From positions 1 through 18,493 of the forward strand of contig CAYRFV010000093.1 of NCBI GenBank assembly GCA_964423545.1: DNA of 18,493 nucleotides. The letters run 5' to 3'. The DNA comes from JALOOE01 sp964423545. GTDB lineage: Bacteria > Chloroflexota > Anaerolineae > CG2-30-64-16. A model generated the notes under the pieces. The model was given only the letters and a program-made list of their open reading frames with translations, was not told where the DNA came from and made no database searches. Shown in pieces: positions 1 to 7,005 of this stretch (the stretch's first letter is position 1; each line of letters opens with the position of its first letter). Made by a program: the position numbers and the translations under genes.

Positions 1-1
1 C

Positions 2-1273
2 GGCGCGACGCTGATCGTCATCGGCAGCCAGTTGGGCAAGATGTTCGGCATCAAGCTCGAAAGCGACAAGTTCTTCCAGCAGGTGGTGGAGCTCATCAGC
101 CGCCTGGACGAAGCGCACCTGCTGACCGTCGCCATCGGCGGCGTCTGCGTGGCCGCGCTGCTCATCATGCGCCGCGTGAGTCGCAAGCTGCCCGGTGCGC
201 TGATCGTCGTCGTTGTCGCCGTCATCGCCTCCTACGTGTTAGGGTGGGAGGCGAAGGGGGTCGCGGTGGTCGGCCCGGTGCCGGCCGGCCTGCCAAAGCT
301 CACGGTCCCGGCGGTCACGGTGCAAGATATCTTTGCGCTGCTGCCTGCCGCCCTGGCGCTCACGATCCTGATCTATGCGGATGAGATCCTGACCTCGCGC
401 GTCTTTGCCGCAAAACACGGCCAGAAGGTCGACGCCAACCAGGAATTCGTCGGCATCGGCACGGCCAATATCGCGGCCGGTCTCTTGACCGGCTTTCCGG
501 CGGCGCTCAGCGCGTCGCGCACGACCGTCTGCGATCAGATGGGCGGCAAGACGCAGTGGGTCGGTCTGATCGCTGCCGCGCTCACCATCGTCTTCCTGCT
601 CTTTCTTACGCCGTTGCTGGCGCCGCTGCCCACTGCCGCGCTGGGCGCCATCATCATCGTCGCCTCGCTCGGGTTGATCGACATTGCGGCGTTTCGCTTC
701 CTGCGGCAGGTGCGGCCCGCCGAGTTCTGGCTGGCGGTGGTGACTGCGACGGGCGTGCTTGTCGTCGGCGTTCTCGCGGGCATTCTCGTCGCGGTGGTGC
801 TGTCGCTGATTATTCTGCTTTATCGCATAGCGCGGCCGCACGATGCGCTGCTGGACGATGTGGATCTGGCCGGCGGCACGGTGTATCGCGGCGTCGCCGA
901 CAAGGAGACGGTGACGACCGAACCGGGGTTGATCGTCTATCGTTTCGATGCGCCGCTTGTGTTTGCTAACGCGGCGTACTTCACCGAGCGTCTGGAAGCC
1001 GTTGTCGCCAACGCCGGCGCAGGGTTGAAATGCGTGATTCTGGATGCAGAACCCATCAGCGATTTCGACTCGACGGCGGCCGAGGCGCTGGAGACGCTGG
1101 ATGCCGACCTGGAGCGGCTCGGCGCCGACCTGTGGATCGCGCGCGCGAATGCGCCGCTGCGCCAGCTCCTGACGGCGACGGGCCTGACGACCCGGTTGGG
1201 CGCCGAGCACCTCTATCCTTCGGTACGCGCGGCCGTCGCGGCGTATCAGGCGCAATTCGGCGCGGCGCGCTAG
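2..1273 (+). CDS. SulP-family inorganic anion transporter, C-terminal part (5' end outside window)
   Basis: Membrane permease of the SulP/SLC26 family, which moves sulfate, bicarbonate or related anions by symport or exchange. The reading frame is open to the left edge, so the gene begins upstream; a TTG at 32 is in frame but internal (the sequence before it continues a membrane-protein pattern). About 423 residues are visible. The SulP core occupies most of the first 280 residues, with hydrophobic segments and the family signature region near 509..570 (SASRTTV followed by GGKTQ). A STAS domain follows from about 920 to 1245, with the usual DFDSTA turn, whose Ser/Thr match the regulatory position of STAS proteins. 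A second SulP gene lies 1 kb downstream. The substrate cannot be assigned. The next gene starts 81 bp after the stop. Confidence 0.9.
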   Translation, partial: GATLIVIGSQLGKMFGIKLESDKFFQQVVELISRLDEAHLLTVAIGGVCVAALLIMRRVSRKLPGALIVVVVAVIASYVLGWEAKGVAVVGPVPAGLPKLTVPAVTVQDIFALLPAALALTILIYADEILTSRVFAAKHGQKVDANQEFVGIGTANIAAGLLTGFPAALSASRTTVCDQMGGKTQWVGLIAAALTIVFLLFLTPLLAPLPTAALGAIIIVASLGLIDIAAFRFLRQVRPAEFWLAVVTATGVLVVGVLAGILVAVVLSLIILLYRIARPHDALLDDVDLAGGTVYRGVADKETVTTEPGLIVYRFDAPLVFANAAYFTERLEAVVANAGAGLKCVILDAEPISDFDSTAAEALETLDADLERLGADLWIARANAPLRQLLTATGLTTRLGAEHLYPSVRAAVAAYQAQFGAAR

Positions 1274-1274
1274 T

Positions 1275-1288
1275 CGGGCGACTGCCCG
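1275..1288 (+). terminator. small GC hairpin after the first SulP gene (weak)
   Basis: CGGGC, loop GACT, GCCCG: a perfect 5-bp stem starting 2 nt after the TAG stop. There is no U-tract. It is too short to call a terminator alone; it is listed because other genes here also carry a GC hairpin just after the stop. Confidence 0.25.
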
Positions 1289-1292
1289 CGTC

Positions 1293-1319
1293 GCAACCGT
1301 AAGAAAATCCAATCGTTGT
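1293..1319 (+). promoter_or_regulatory. GCAACC-N15-CGTTGT motif, possible ECF-type promoter (copy A)
   Basis: This 27-bp element reads GCAACCG at its left end and CGTTGT at its right end, and it lies 35 nt before the ATG at 1355. A related copy at 2271..2296 precedes the next gene (about 21 of 27 aligned positions identical with one gap). AAC and CGTT are separated by 16 nt. That layout is like ECF sigma-factor promoters (an AAC-containing -35 and a CGT-containing -10). The repetition is seen directly; the promoter role is inference. Confidence 0.4.
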
Positions 1320-1354
1320 CCATCACCTCATTAACACAGAAGGAGCCGAGTCTC

Positions 1355-2215
1355 ATGAAAACGACAAAGCAGTATCTCTCGGTGGCGATCGCGCTGGTCG
1401 CGGTCGCTAGTGTGTTCGTCCTGGCGCTCAGCGTCGCCGGGCCAGCCTTCTCCATCGCCACGCTCACGGCGCTGGTCGGGCCGGCCGGCGCGCCAACGCC
1501 TCCCCCCGGCGACGTCATTCCGCTCCAACCGATCGAGGACCTCACCTCGCTCAACGCGACGGTCAAGATCGACGTGAACGGACTCATCAACGGCAAGAAG
1601 GCTAAGGGCGACCTCAACGGCGTGTTGACGTCGAACAACCAGGGGAAAAGCCGGATCACCGTGACCGGCAGCCTGCTGGGCGCCATCGCCGCCCAGGTCG
1701 GCGGGTCGGTGGTCGGCCTGTTCACGCCCTCCAAGGTCGATCTCTACAAGGTGCCCGACGGCGCCTACGTGGTGGTCAATGGCTTGTTTCCAGTCTGCGT
1801 CAAACCCGATACCGGCAAGGCCACCGAAGCGCTAGATGACATGAGCCCCTCCAGCCTGCTGAACATGCTGACGGACAGCGACGTGGCGCGCGGCGAGTAC
1901 GTGGGCGAAGAGACGCTCAACGGCAGAACGGTCAGGCACTATGTCATCGACGGCGATACGTTCCTGGTCGCGGCGCAGAACAGCAGCAATCCCCAACTGA
2001 AGGCCTTTGGTGATGCGTTGTGGGCGGCAGAAGACGCCCATCTGTATGTGGACGCCGCGGGCGGCTATCCGGTCGCATTCAAGGGTAGCTACAGCGGCGA
2101 ATTCGAGCCGCTGAAGTTTGAAGGAGACTTCAGCGTGGACATCGAACTGACCGACGTCAACACCAATACACGCGTGGACCTGCCGGCCGCCTGCAGCAAG
2201 CCCATCTCGATGTAG
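1355..2215 (+). CDS. secreted Chloroflexota-type protein, possibly LppX/LolA-like fold
   Basis: A 286-residue exported protein. The ATG at 1355 is chosen because AGAAGGAG (1338..1345) lies 9 nt before it; an earlier in-frame start at 1316 has no comparable site. Residues about 8-30 form a hydrophobic signal sequence or anchor without a lipobox Cys, followed by a Pro-rich linker. The mature part has beta-rich features seen in many Chloroflexota secreted proteins: GEETLNGRTVRHY (about 184-196), YVDAAGGYPVAF (about 231-242) and a terminal TDVN...LPAAC. These recall the LppX/LprAFG (LolA-like, lipid-binding) pattern, but that fold is inferred from style only. Two Cys (about 148 and 280) could form a disulfide. 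The gene lies between two SulP genes on the same strand, which suggests a shared envelope role. No enzymatic motif is visible. Confidence 0.72.
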   Translation: MKTTKQYLSVAIALVAVASVFVLALSVAGPAFSIATLTALVGPAGAPTPPPGDVIPLQPIEDLTSLNATVKIDVNGLINGKKAKGDLNGVLTSNNQGKSRITVTGSLLGAIAAQVGGSVVGLFTPSKVDLYKVPDGAYVVVNGLFPVCVKPDTGKATEALDDMSPSSLLNMLTDSDVARGEYVGEETLNGRTVRHYVIDGDTFLVAAQNSSNPQLKAFGDALWAAEDAHLYVDAAGGYPVAFKGSYSGEFEPLKFEGDFSVDIELTDVNTNTRVDLPAACSKPISM

Positions 2216-2232
2216 GGTGAGCGGTGATGTCT

Positions 2233-2265
2233 TGCCGGAGCGACTTGATGCAGGCCGCTCCGGCA
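2233..2265 (+). terminator. 10-bp GC hairpin after the secreted-protein gene
   Basis: TGCCGGAGCG (2233-2242) and CGCTCCGGCA (2256-2265) form a perfect 10-bp stem around a 13-nt loop, 17 nt after the TAG stop. No U-tract follows, so it may be a U-less terminator, an attenuator or a 3'-end stabiliser. It sits directly upstream of the motif at 2271..2296, consistent with ending one transcript before the next begins. Confidence 0.55.
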
Positions 2266-2270
2266 GTCGG

Positions 2271-2296
2271 GCAACCGCAGGAAGTTCAAGCGTTGT
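2271..2296 (+). promoter_or_regulatory. GCAACC-N14-CGTTGT motif, possible ECF-type promoter (copy B)
   Basis: Second copy of the element seen at 1293..1319. It begins 5 nt after the hairpin at 2233..2265 and ends 47 nt before the ATG of the full-length SulP gene at 2344. AAC and CGTT are 15 nt apart here, against 16 in copy A. The sequence AGTCGGGC also occurs at both sites, overlapping the motif here and lying 13 nt before it in copy A. Confidence 0.4.
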
Positions 2297-2343
2297 GACG
2301 AGCGGTGGTCGGATGATCGGCCATGAAGAAAGGCACATGATAC

Positions 2344-4089
2344 ATGCTTGATCAGATGCTCAAGGGCAAGCATATCGGACGTTACATCCCGATCATCGGC
2401 TGGGCCAGGTCGTATGAGCGCGCGCGGCTGCGTGACGATCTGGTCTCCGGCGTCGTCGTCGGCGCGGTCATGATTCCGGTGGCGATGGCCTATGCGCAGA
2501 TGGCCGGGGTGCCGCCGCAGATGGGGCTGTATGCGGCCATCGCAGGCATGACAGCGTATGCGCTCTTTGCGACCAGCCGCCACCTCAAGATCACAACCAG
2601 CTCCACCATGTCGATCATGTCGATAGCCGTGGTGGCGCCGCTGGCAGCCGGTGATCCGACTGCTATCATCGCGCTCTCCTCCGCGCTGGCGATCACGGTC
2701 GGCATCATCATGCTCGTCCTCGGCATCATCAAGCTGGGCTTCATCTCGGACTTTCTGGCCAAATCGGTGATGACGGGCTACATCTTCGGCGTGGCGTGTC
2801 TGATCGCCATCAGCCAGTTGCCCAAAGTGTTCGGCGTCTCGGGGGGCAGCGGCAGCTTCTTTCAACAACTCCAGCAGTTCATCGCCCAGCTGCCGGAGAC
2901 GAACGTTTATTCGCTTGCGCTGGGCATGGGCACCATCGCCATTGTCCTGTTGATCAAACGCTTCAAGCCGCTGATTCCCGGCGCGCTGGTGGCCCTGGTG
3001 GTGGGGACCGCTCTGTCGGCCCTGCTGCAGTTGAACGAGCAGTACGGCGTAAGCGTCGTCGGCGTCATCCCGACTGGTATGACCTCCCCGACCATACCAC
3101 GCATCGACCCGGGGGCTATTCCATTCCTTATCAGCGGCGCGGCCGGCATCGTGTTCCTGGCGGTCGGCGAAACCTTAGGAACGGCGCGGACCTACGCGGC
3201 GAAATATCACTACGAGGTGGATGCCGACCAGGAACTGCTGGCGATGGGCGCGGCGAATGTGAGCTCGGGCCTGTTTCAAGGCATCACGATTGACATGAGC
3301 CTCTCCAGCACGGCGAGCGGCGAGGCGGCCGGTGAGCACACCCAACTTTCATCCCTGGTCAGCGCGGCTGTCATCCTGGCCGTCGTCTTGCTCCTGGCGC
3401 CGCTATTGCGCAATCTTCCCTCGGCGGTGCTGGGCGCCATCGTGCTGACCTCCATCCTCGGGCTATTCAACTTCAAGGAATTCGAGCGTTACTATCGCCA
3501 GCGCAGGACCGATTTCGCCCTGGCGTTCACCGCTCTGGCGGGTGTTGTCACGACAGATGTCATGACGGGTCTGATACTTGCGGTGCTGTTATCGTTGGTG
3601 ATGCTTCTGTATCGCGCCAGCCGGCCGTACATCGCGCTGGTGGGCAAACGTCCGAGTGGTGAATACAGCGACATGGGCCGGCACCCCGACGCTCAACCGA
3701 TTCCTGGTCTGGTGATCCTGCGTCTGGATGCGCCGCTATACTTCTTCAACGCCAACGTGGCGCGCACGCAGATCTTGGAGCAGCGGAGCGCGGAACCGCC
3801 GCCGCAAGCCATCCTGTTGGATCTGGGGGCGAGCGCCGATCTGGACATCGGCACGTCCGACATGCTGCGCGATCTGATCAGTGATCTGCGTCGGGCCGAC
3901 ATCGATCTGCTCCTCGCTCAGGTGCGCGGCTCGATGCGGCAGCGAATGCGCGTCACCGGGCTGTTCAATCATATCGGCGAAGACCACGTTTTCCTGAGCG
4001 TTGACGCTGCGGTGCAGGGTTTTCTGAGTCGCCCGGCGGCGGCGCCGCTTCCTCCCGCAGCCAGTGGGGCTGCTGAGCCAACCGCATGA
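2344..4089 (+). CDS. SulP-family inorganic anion transporter with STAS domain, full length
   Basis: A 581-residue membrane permease of the SulP/SLC26 family, a usual length for bacterial members. The ATG at 2344 follows an AAAGG-type site about 10 nt upstream. The early region (AMAYAQMAGVPPQMGLYAA) is the classic SulP N-terminal signature, and about 10-14 hydrophobic segments run to about residue 430. A STAS domain covers about 453-562. Two motif positions deviate. The region that reads SASRTTV in the neighbouring paralogue is SLSSTAS here (about residues 318-324), lacking the Arg, and the STAS turn reads DLDIGTS instead of DFDSTA. The two SulP proteins are clearly divergent paralogues, so they may carry different anions or form mixed complexes. 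The substrate is not predictable from sequence alone. The C-terminal tail is Ala/Pro-rich and low in complexity. Confidence 0.93.
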   Translation: MLDQMLKGKHIGRYIPIIGWARSYERARLRDDLVSGVVVGAVMIPVAMAYAQMAGVPPQMGLYAAIAGMTAYALFATSRHLKITTSSTMSIMSIAVVAPLAAGDPTAIIALSSALAITVGIIMLVLGIIKLGFISDFLAKSVMTGYIFGVACLIAISQLPKVFGVSGGSGSFFQQLQQFIAQLPETNVYSLALGMGTIAIVLLIKRFKPLIPGALVALVVGTALSALLQLNEQYGVSVVGVIPTGMTSPTIPRIDPGAIPFLISGAAGIVFLAVGETLGTARTYAAKYHYEVDADQELLAMGAANVSSGLFQGITIDMSLSSTASGEAAGEHTQLSSLVSAAVILAVVLLLAPLLRNLPSAVLGAIVLTSILGLFNFKEFERYYRQRRTDFALAFTALAGVVTTDVMTGLILAVLLSLVMLLYRASRPYIALVGKRPSGEYSDMGRHPDAQPIPGLVILRLDAPLYFFNANVARTQILEQRSAEPPPQAILLDLGASADLDIGTSDMLRDLISDLRRADIDLLLAQVRGSMRQRMRVTGLFNHIGEDHVFLSVDAAVQGFLSRPAAAPLPPAASGAAEPTA

Positions 4090-4206
4090 TTGGATGGAGC
4101 AGTATTGTGCCAGCGCAGGGTCGATCCGCCGGCTTCATCGCGCGGCGCAGACGTCTCAGCACGTCATCGCGCCGCGCACGCCATACTTGCCGCCGGCTTC
4201 GGTCAC

Positions 4207-4246
4207 GCCGGCTCCGGTGAGCGAAAAGCGTCTTCACCGTGCCGGC
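4207..4246. terminator. interrupted hairpin between convergent genes, likely bidirectional terminator
   Basis: The two arms are GCCGGC-TC-CGGTGA (4207-4220) and TCACCG-T-GCCGGC (4234-4246): 12 base pairs with a 2/1 internal bulge and a 13-nt loop. They sit in the 218-bp gap (4090..4307) between the + strand SulP gene and the - strand hydrolase. A short T-run (4269-4273) lies 22 nt to the right. The rest of the gap shows no convincing gene. Confidence 0.5.
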
Positions 4247-4307
4247 CAGCGCTTATAGTTCCCGCGCGTTTTTCATGCTTCACTCGGTGTCAGGGTTGGC
4301 AGCCCGC

Positions 4308-6089
4308 TCAATCGCCAGCCGTCCGCACCCACTCGAGATCGGCCAGGAAGAGCGACCCGCTGGGCGCCTGGTCGAACAGCAGTGCGATCTCCCGGATATC
4401 GGTCTTATCCACCCCTTGCAGGGCAGACACCGGGACCCGCACGACGGTCAACGGCAGCCTGCCGGTGAACATTTCCCCGAATAGCGTGTCCATCTCCACC
4501 TCGCCGGCCGGGTAGCGCAGGGCAGGCTCGTCGGGGCGCGTGGCGATCTTGGCCGTCTTTCCCGCGGCATCCGTCACCCGAATCGAAAACGATTGGCTGG
4601 CGCCTGCTGCGTTCAGCGGCGAGAGCGGATCGAGCGCTGCCCGCAGGGTGATGGCGGTTGCAGTCGAGAGGTCGCCTTTGCCCGGTGGGATAGCGAACCT
4701 GAGCGCTCCGCCCGGTTTGTCCCACGAGACAATCGCCAGCGCAGGATTTCCAGGGATCGTCACCGTGGTGCGCCGGCACGGCTCTGTGCCCGGCTTCATG
4801 AACGGGGTGTAGGAGCCGGCTTCGCAGAAGAACGTCTTCACGCCGTCAGCGACGACTGCCCCGCCGAGGCGGTTCGTCGTCAGTTCACCCTCGTTCTGGG
4901 GCGTGAAGACCGCCGCGCGGTCCACCGCGCTGGGCAAACTCGCGACGCGCGCAGGTCGCCCATACAGCTCACTCGGCGCCAGAACCCGGGGGTCGATGCC
5001 CAGGCCGACAAGCTCGCGGCCGTTTGCGCGCTTGTCTGGGGAGGTCTCGCCAGCCAGGGCCGCGTTGAAGAAATCGAGCGCGTAGTCCGCCAGGAAGGCC
5101 TGCTGCGCTTCCGGGTCAAGCAGTGTGGCGCAGTCAGGTCTTCCCCGCACACCAAACGGGTCGCTGTCGAGTGTGGCGTTGAAGGCGTTGTGGTTGGCGC
5201 GCTCCAGGAAGGCGGAGGTTGCCCAGGCACGTTGCCCGGGCGCCAGGCGAACGGCCTCATAGAACACCTGCCCCGCCTGGTCGACCACGTCGCCGTCGCA
5301 CATCGGCAGCAGAACTGCCAGCGGGACAGGCACGCCGCTCACGGGGTCAGCAAAGCCGGGCGACGGCGCGATCATCAGGATCGCACTCACCGGGCCGTAG
5401 CCGGCCGGGTCCGCCGCCGCGGCAGCCAGCACAGGACTTTGCGTGAGCGTCAGCGCATCATCGCCCCCGCGCGAATGGCCGGCGAAGGCCAGCCGGCGCA
5501 TGTCCGCCTTTCCCTTCAGGTCGAGGCCGAACTGATTCGCGCCGCCTGATGAAGCGAGAGACAGCGCTCGCAGGTGCTTGTCGACGATCTGCGTAATCCG
5601 TTCGCCCGGCGTCCCCTCGCCGAAGCCGAAGGTGTTCTCAGCATTGATGTTGATGGACAGCGCGACGTAGCCGTTGGCGGCCAGGTGCTCCACCAGATAT
5701 CCGAAGCCCCGGTAATTGGGCCGCTCGTCTGCCGGGTCGCACGGCCAGCGGTCCACGTGGTCGATCACCGGACAGCCGGGGTGCGTCCCGTGCAGGATCA
5801 CGATCACGGGGAACGGCCCCTGCCCGCGATGGGGCGCGGCGATCAGCCCGTTCAGCCGCACCGGCATGGAGCGAAATCGACTGTCTGCTGGAAAGCGCTC
5901 TTGGACGATGGTTGCTTCGCCCAGGTCGTACGCGATTGCTTGCGGCAAGTTCTCCGATTCGGCAGGGGTTCCGGCCCGGGTGACGTCGGACGGGCTGGGT
6001 GGCAGAGGCGGCGGCATCACACAGGCCGCCAATAAGCCGAGGGTTGCGGTGATCGCCCCCAGTCTACAGGCAAGGCGTAGCCGATGCAT
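4308..6089 (-). CDS. lipoprotein alpha/beta-hydrolase (serine hydrolase) with C-terminal beta-rich domain
   Basis: A 593-residue exported lipoprotein. The ATG at 6089 is preceded by TGAGGAGA; a TTG at 6092 is in frame but less likely. The signal peptide ends in a lipobox, L20-A-A-C23, followed by a Pro-rich spacer. An alpha/beta-hydrolase domain spans about 60-350: oxyanion strand VIVILHGTHPG (about 96-106), nucleophile elbow GHSRGGD with Ser206, a probable acid in MCDGD (Asp265 or Asp267) and probable His300 in ANHNAF. Several Cys pairs (106/117, 422/438) could form disulfides. Residues about 400-593 form a separate beta-rich domain ending in FLADLEWV, which resembles jelly-roll or carbohydrate-binding modules. 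The substrate is unknown; the elbow resembles secreted esterases of the chlorophyllase/polyester-hydrolase type. It lies 27 bp after the VIT-like gene and is probably co-transcribed with it. Confidence 0.82.
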   Translation of the reverse strand: MHRLRLACRLGAITATLGLLAACVMPPPLPPSPSDVTRAGTPAESENLPQAIAYDLGEATIVQERFPADSRFRSMPVRLNGLIAAPHRGQGPFPVIVILHGTHPGCPVIDHVDRWPCDPADERPNYRGFGYLVEHLAANGYVALSININAENTFGFGEGTPGERITQIVDKHLRALSLASSGGANQFGLDLKGKADMRRLAFAGHSRGGDDALTLTQSPVLAAAAADPAGYGPVSAILMIAPSPGFADPVSGVPVPLAVLLPMCDGDVVDQAGQVFYEAVRLAPGQRAWATSAFLERANHNAFNATLDSDPFGVRGRPDCATLLDPEAQQAFLADYALDFFNAALAGETSPDKRANGRELVGLGIDPRVLAPSELYGRPARVASLPSAVDRAAVFTPQNEGELTTNRLGGAVVADGVKTFFCEAGSYTPFMKPGTEPCRRTTVTIPGNPALAIVSWDKPGGALRFAIPPGKGDLSTATAITLRAALDPLSPLNAAGASQSFSIRVTDAAGKTAKIATRPDEPALRYPAGEVEMDTLFGEMFTGRLPLTVVRVPVSALQGVDKTDIREIALLFDQAPSGSLFLADLEWVRTAGD

Positions 6090-6116
6090 CAAACAGGTCT
6101 CCTCAAGCGGCGAAGA

Positions 6117-6842
6117 TCATCCGCCCAGCAGGACAGCGATCAGCACCATGATCGCGGCCGCGCCGAGCAGCAACAGGCCGATCTTCCAGGGATTGGCCCC
6201 GGTATACCGGCCCCACCGGAATCCGGCATAAAAGAGCATGGCGAACGAGATGATGTTGGAGATCCATATGGCCAACGCGCCGTGCCCGCGCAGCAGCACC
6301 AACGGCGCCAATGAGGGCGCTACAGCCAGGATCGCCACGAGCACCGATCCCGCGGCGCCGATGAAGTCCTCCCGCTGGAATCCGACCGGGCGAGGCCTGC
6401 TATCTCGCAGATGCGCTAACATGTCCTCGTAGATCATCAGCCGGCGATCTTCTCCGGTGATGGGCTCAAAGATATGGTCGAATTGATCGGCAATCACGTC
6501 CACGGCTGCTTCGTCTGTCTCAGCTGCCTGGATTTGCGCCAGAATGCGATGGCGTTCGCTGCGCTCGAACAGGGAAAACAGGATGTACAGGATGCCGTCG
6601 ATGACTCCCCAGGCCAGGGCGGCGCCGAACGCGGCGCTGGCGAGCTCGTTCATCGATTCGGCGGAAATGGGCTGGCCGGGGTAGGGGCCGATCTTCACGA
6701 CCGCCGCCCATAACGTGAAGATGAGCACGATGAGGATGGCGAAGATGGCTTCGGCCAGCAGATCGATCGGCGCGAGGAGACCCTCGAGGAAGCTGCCGGC
6801 CAGTGTGGCGTGCGCACGAGGATACAGAATCCGTGCGGTCAT
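6117..6842 (-). CDS. VIT1/CCC1-like integral membrane protein
   Basis: A 241-residue membrane protein resembling bacterial VIT1/CCC1-type (iron/manganese transporter-like) proteins. The ATG at 6842 is chosen because GGAGGG lies 8-9 nt before it; a GTG at 6857 overlaps that site. There are five predicted membrane segments: about 30-50, 68-92, 160-183, 188-208 and 219-240. A hydrophilic helical region of about 65 residues separates the second and third, as in the family. Recognisable blocks are APIDLLAEAIF (24-34), WGVIDGILYILFSLFER (78-94), REDFIGAAGS and the terminal GRYTGANPWKIGL. Transport activity is not proven for these short members, and the metal-binding residues were not checked against a structure. 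It probably forms a two-gene transcript with the downstream lipoprotein hydrolase. Confidence 0.75.
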   Translation of the reverse strand: MTARILYPRAHATLAGSFLEGLLAPIDLLAEAIFAILIVLIFTLWAAVVKIGPYPGQPISAESMNELASAAFGAALAWGVIDGILYILFSLFERSERHRILAQIQAAETDEAAVDVIADQFDHIFEPITGEDRRLMIYEDMLAHLRDSRPRPVGFQREDFIGAAGSVLVAILAVAPSLAPLVLLRGHGALAIWISNIISFAMLFYAGFRWGRYTGANPWKIGLLLLGAAAIMVLIAVLLGG

Positions 6843-6945
6843 GGATTCACCCTCCACGCGGAGCGTTCCCGGCTGTCCGCCGACGTGCTCTGCGGAACCG
6901 ATCCATCAGCCGGGTTGCTCCAGCCGGCGTGCATCGCGTTGCCGG

Positions 6946-6981
6946 ATCCTTCCCGAAGGCCGTGAGGCCTTCGGGAAGGAT
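6946..6981 (-). terminator. 16-bp perfect hairpin downstream of the META-domain gene
   Basis: ATCCTTCCCGAAGGCC (6946-6961), loop GTGA, and the exact complement at 6966-6981. It begins 24 nt after the stop of the - strand META-domain gene (7006). It is the strongest hairpin in the window. There is no U-tract on either strand. It probably ends the META transcript before the VIT-like gene. The rest of the 6843..7005 gap holds only that gene's ribosome site. Confidence 0.7.
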
Positions 6982-7005
6982 GTTCATCGGGGATTGGCCG
7001 GCCGC

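Noticed and set aside
239..1312. Long open frame of 357 codons on the - strand opposite the first SulP gene
   Set aside because: Arg/Gln/Asp-rich translation typical of the antisense of a GC-rich gene; the + strand frame is a clear SulP/STAS protein.
4090..4515. Small + strand frames in the convergent gap and over the hydrolase 3' end
   Set aside because: No ribosome site, no recognisable domain, and most of the length overlaps the real - strand gene.
6880..6940. Possible third GCAACC...CGGTTC promoter element upstream of the VIT-like gene (- strand)
   Set aside because: The spacer is 12 nt and the right half does not match CGTTGT; it weakens rather than extends the two-copy motif.
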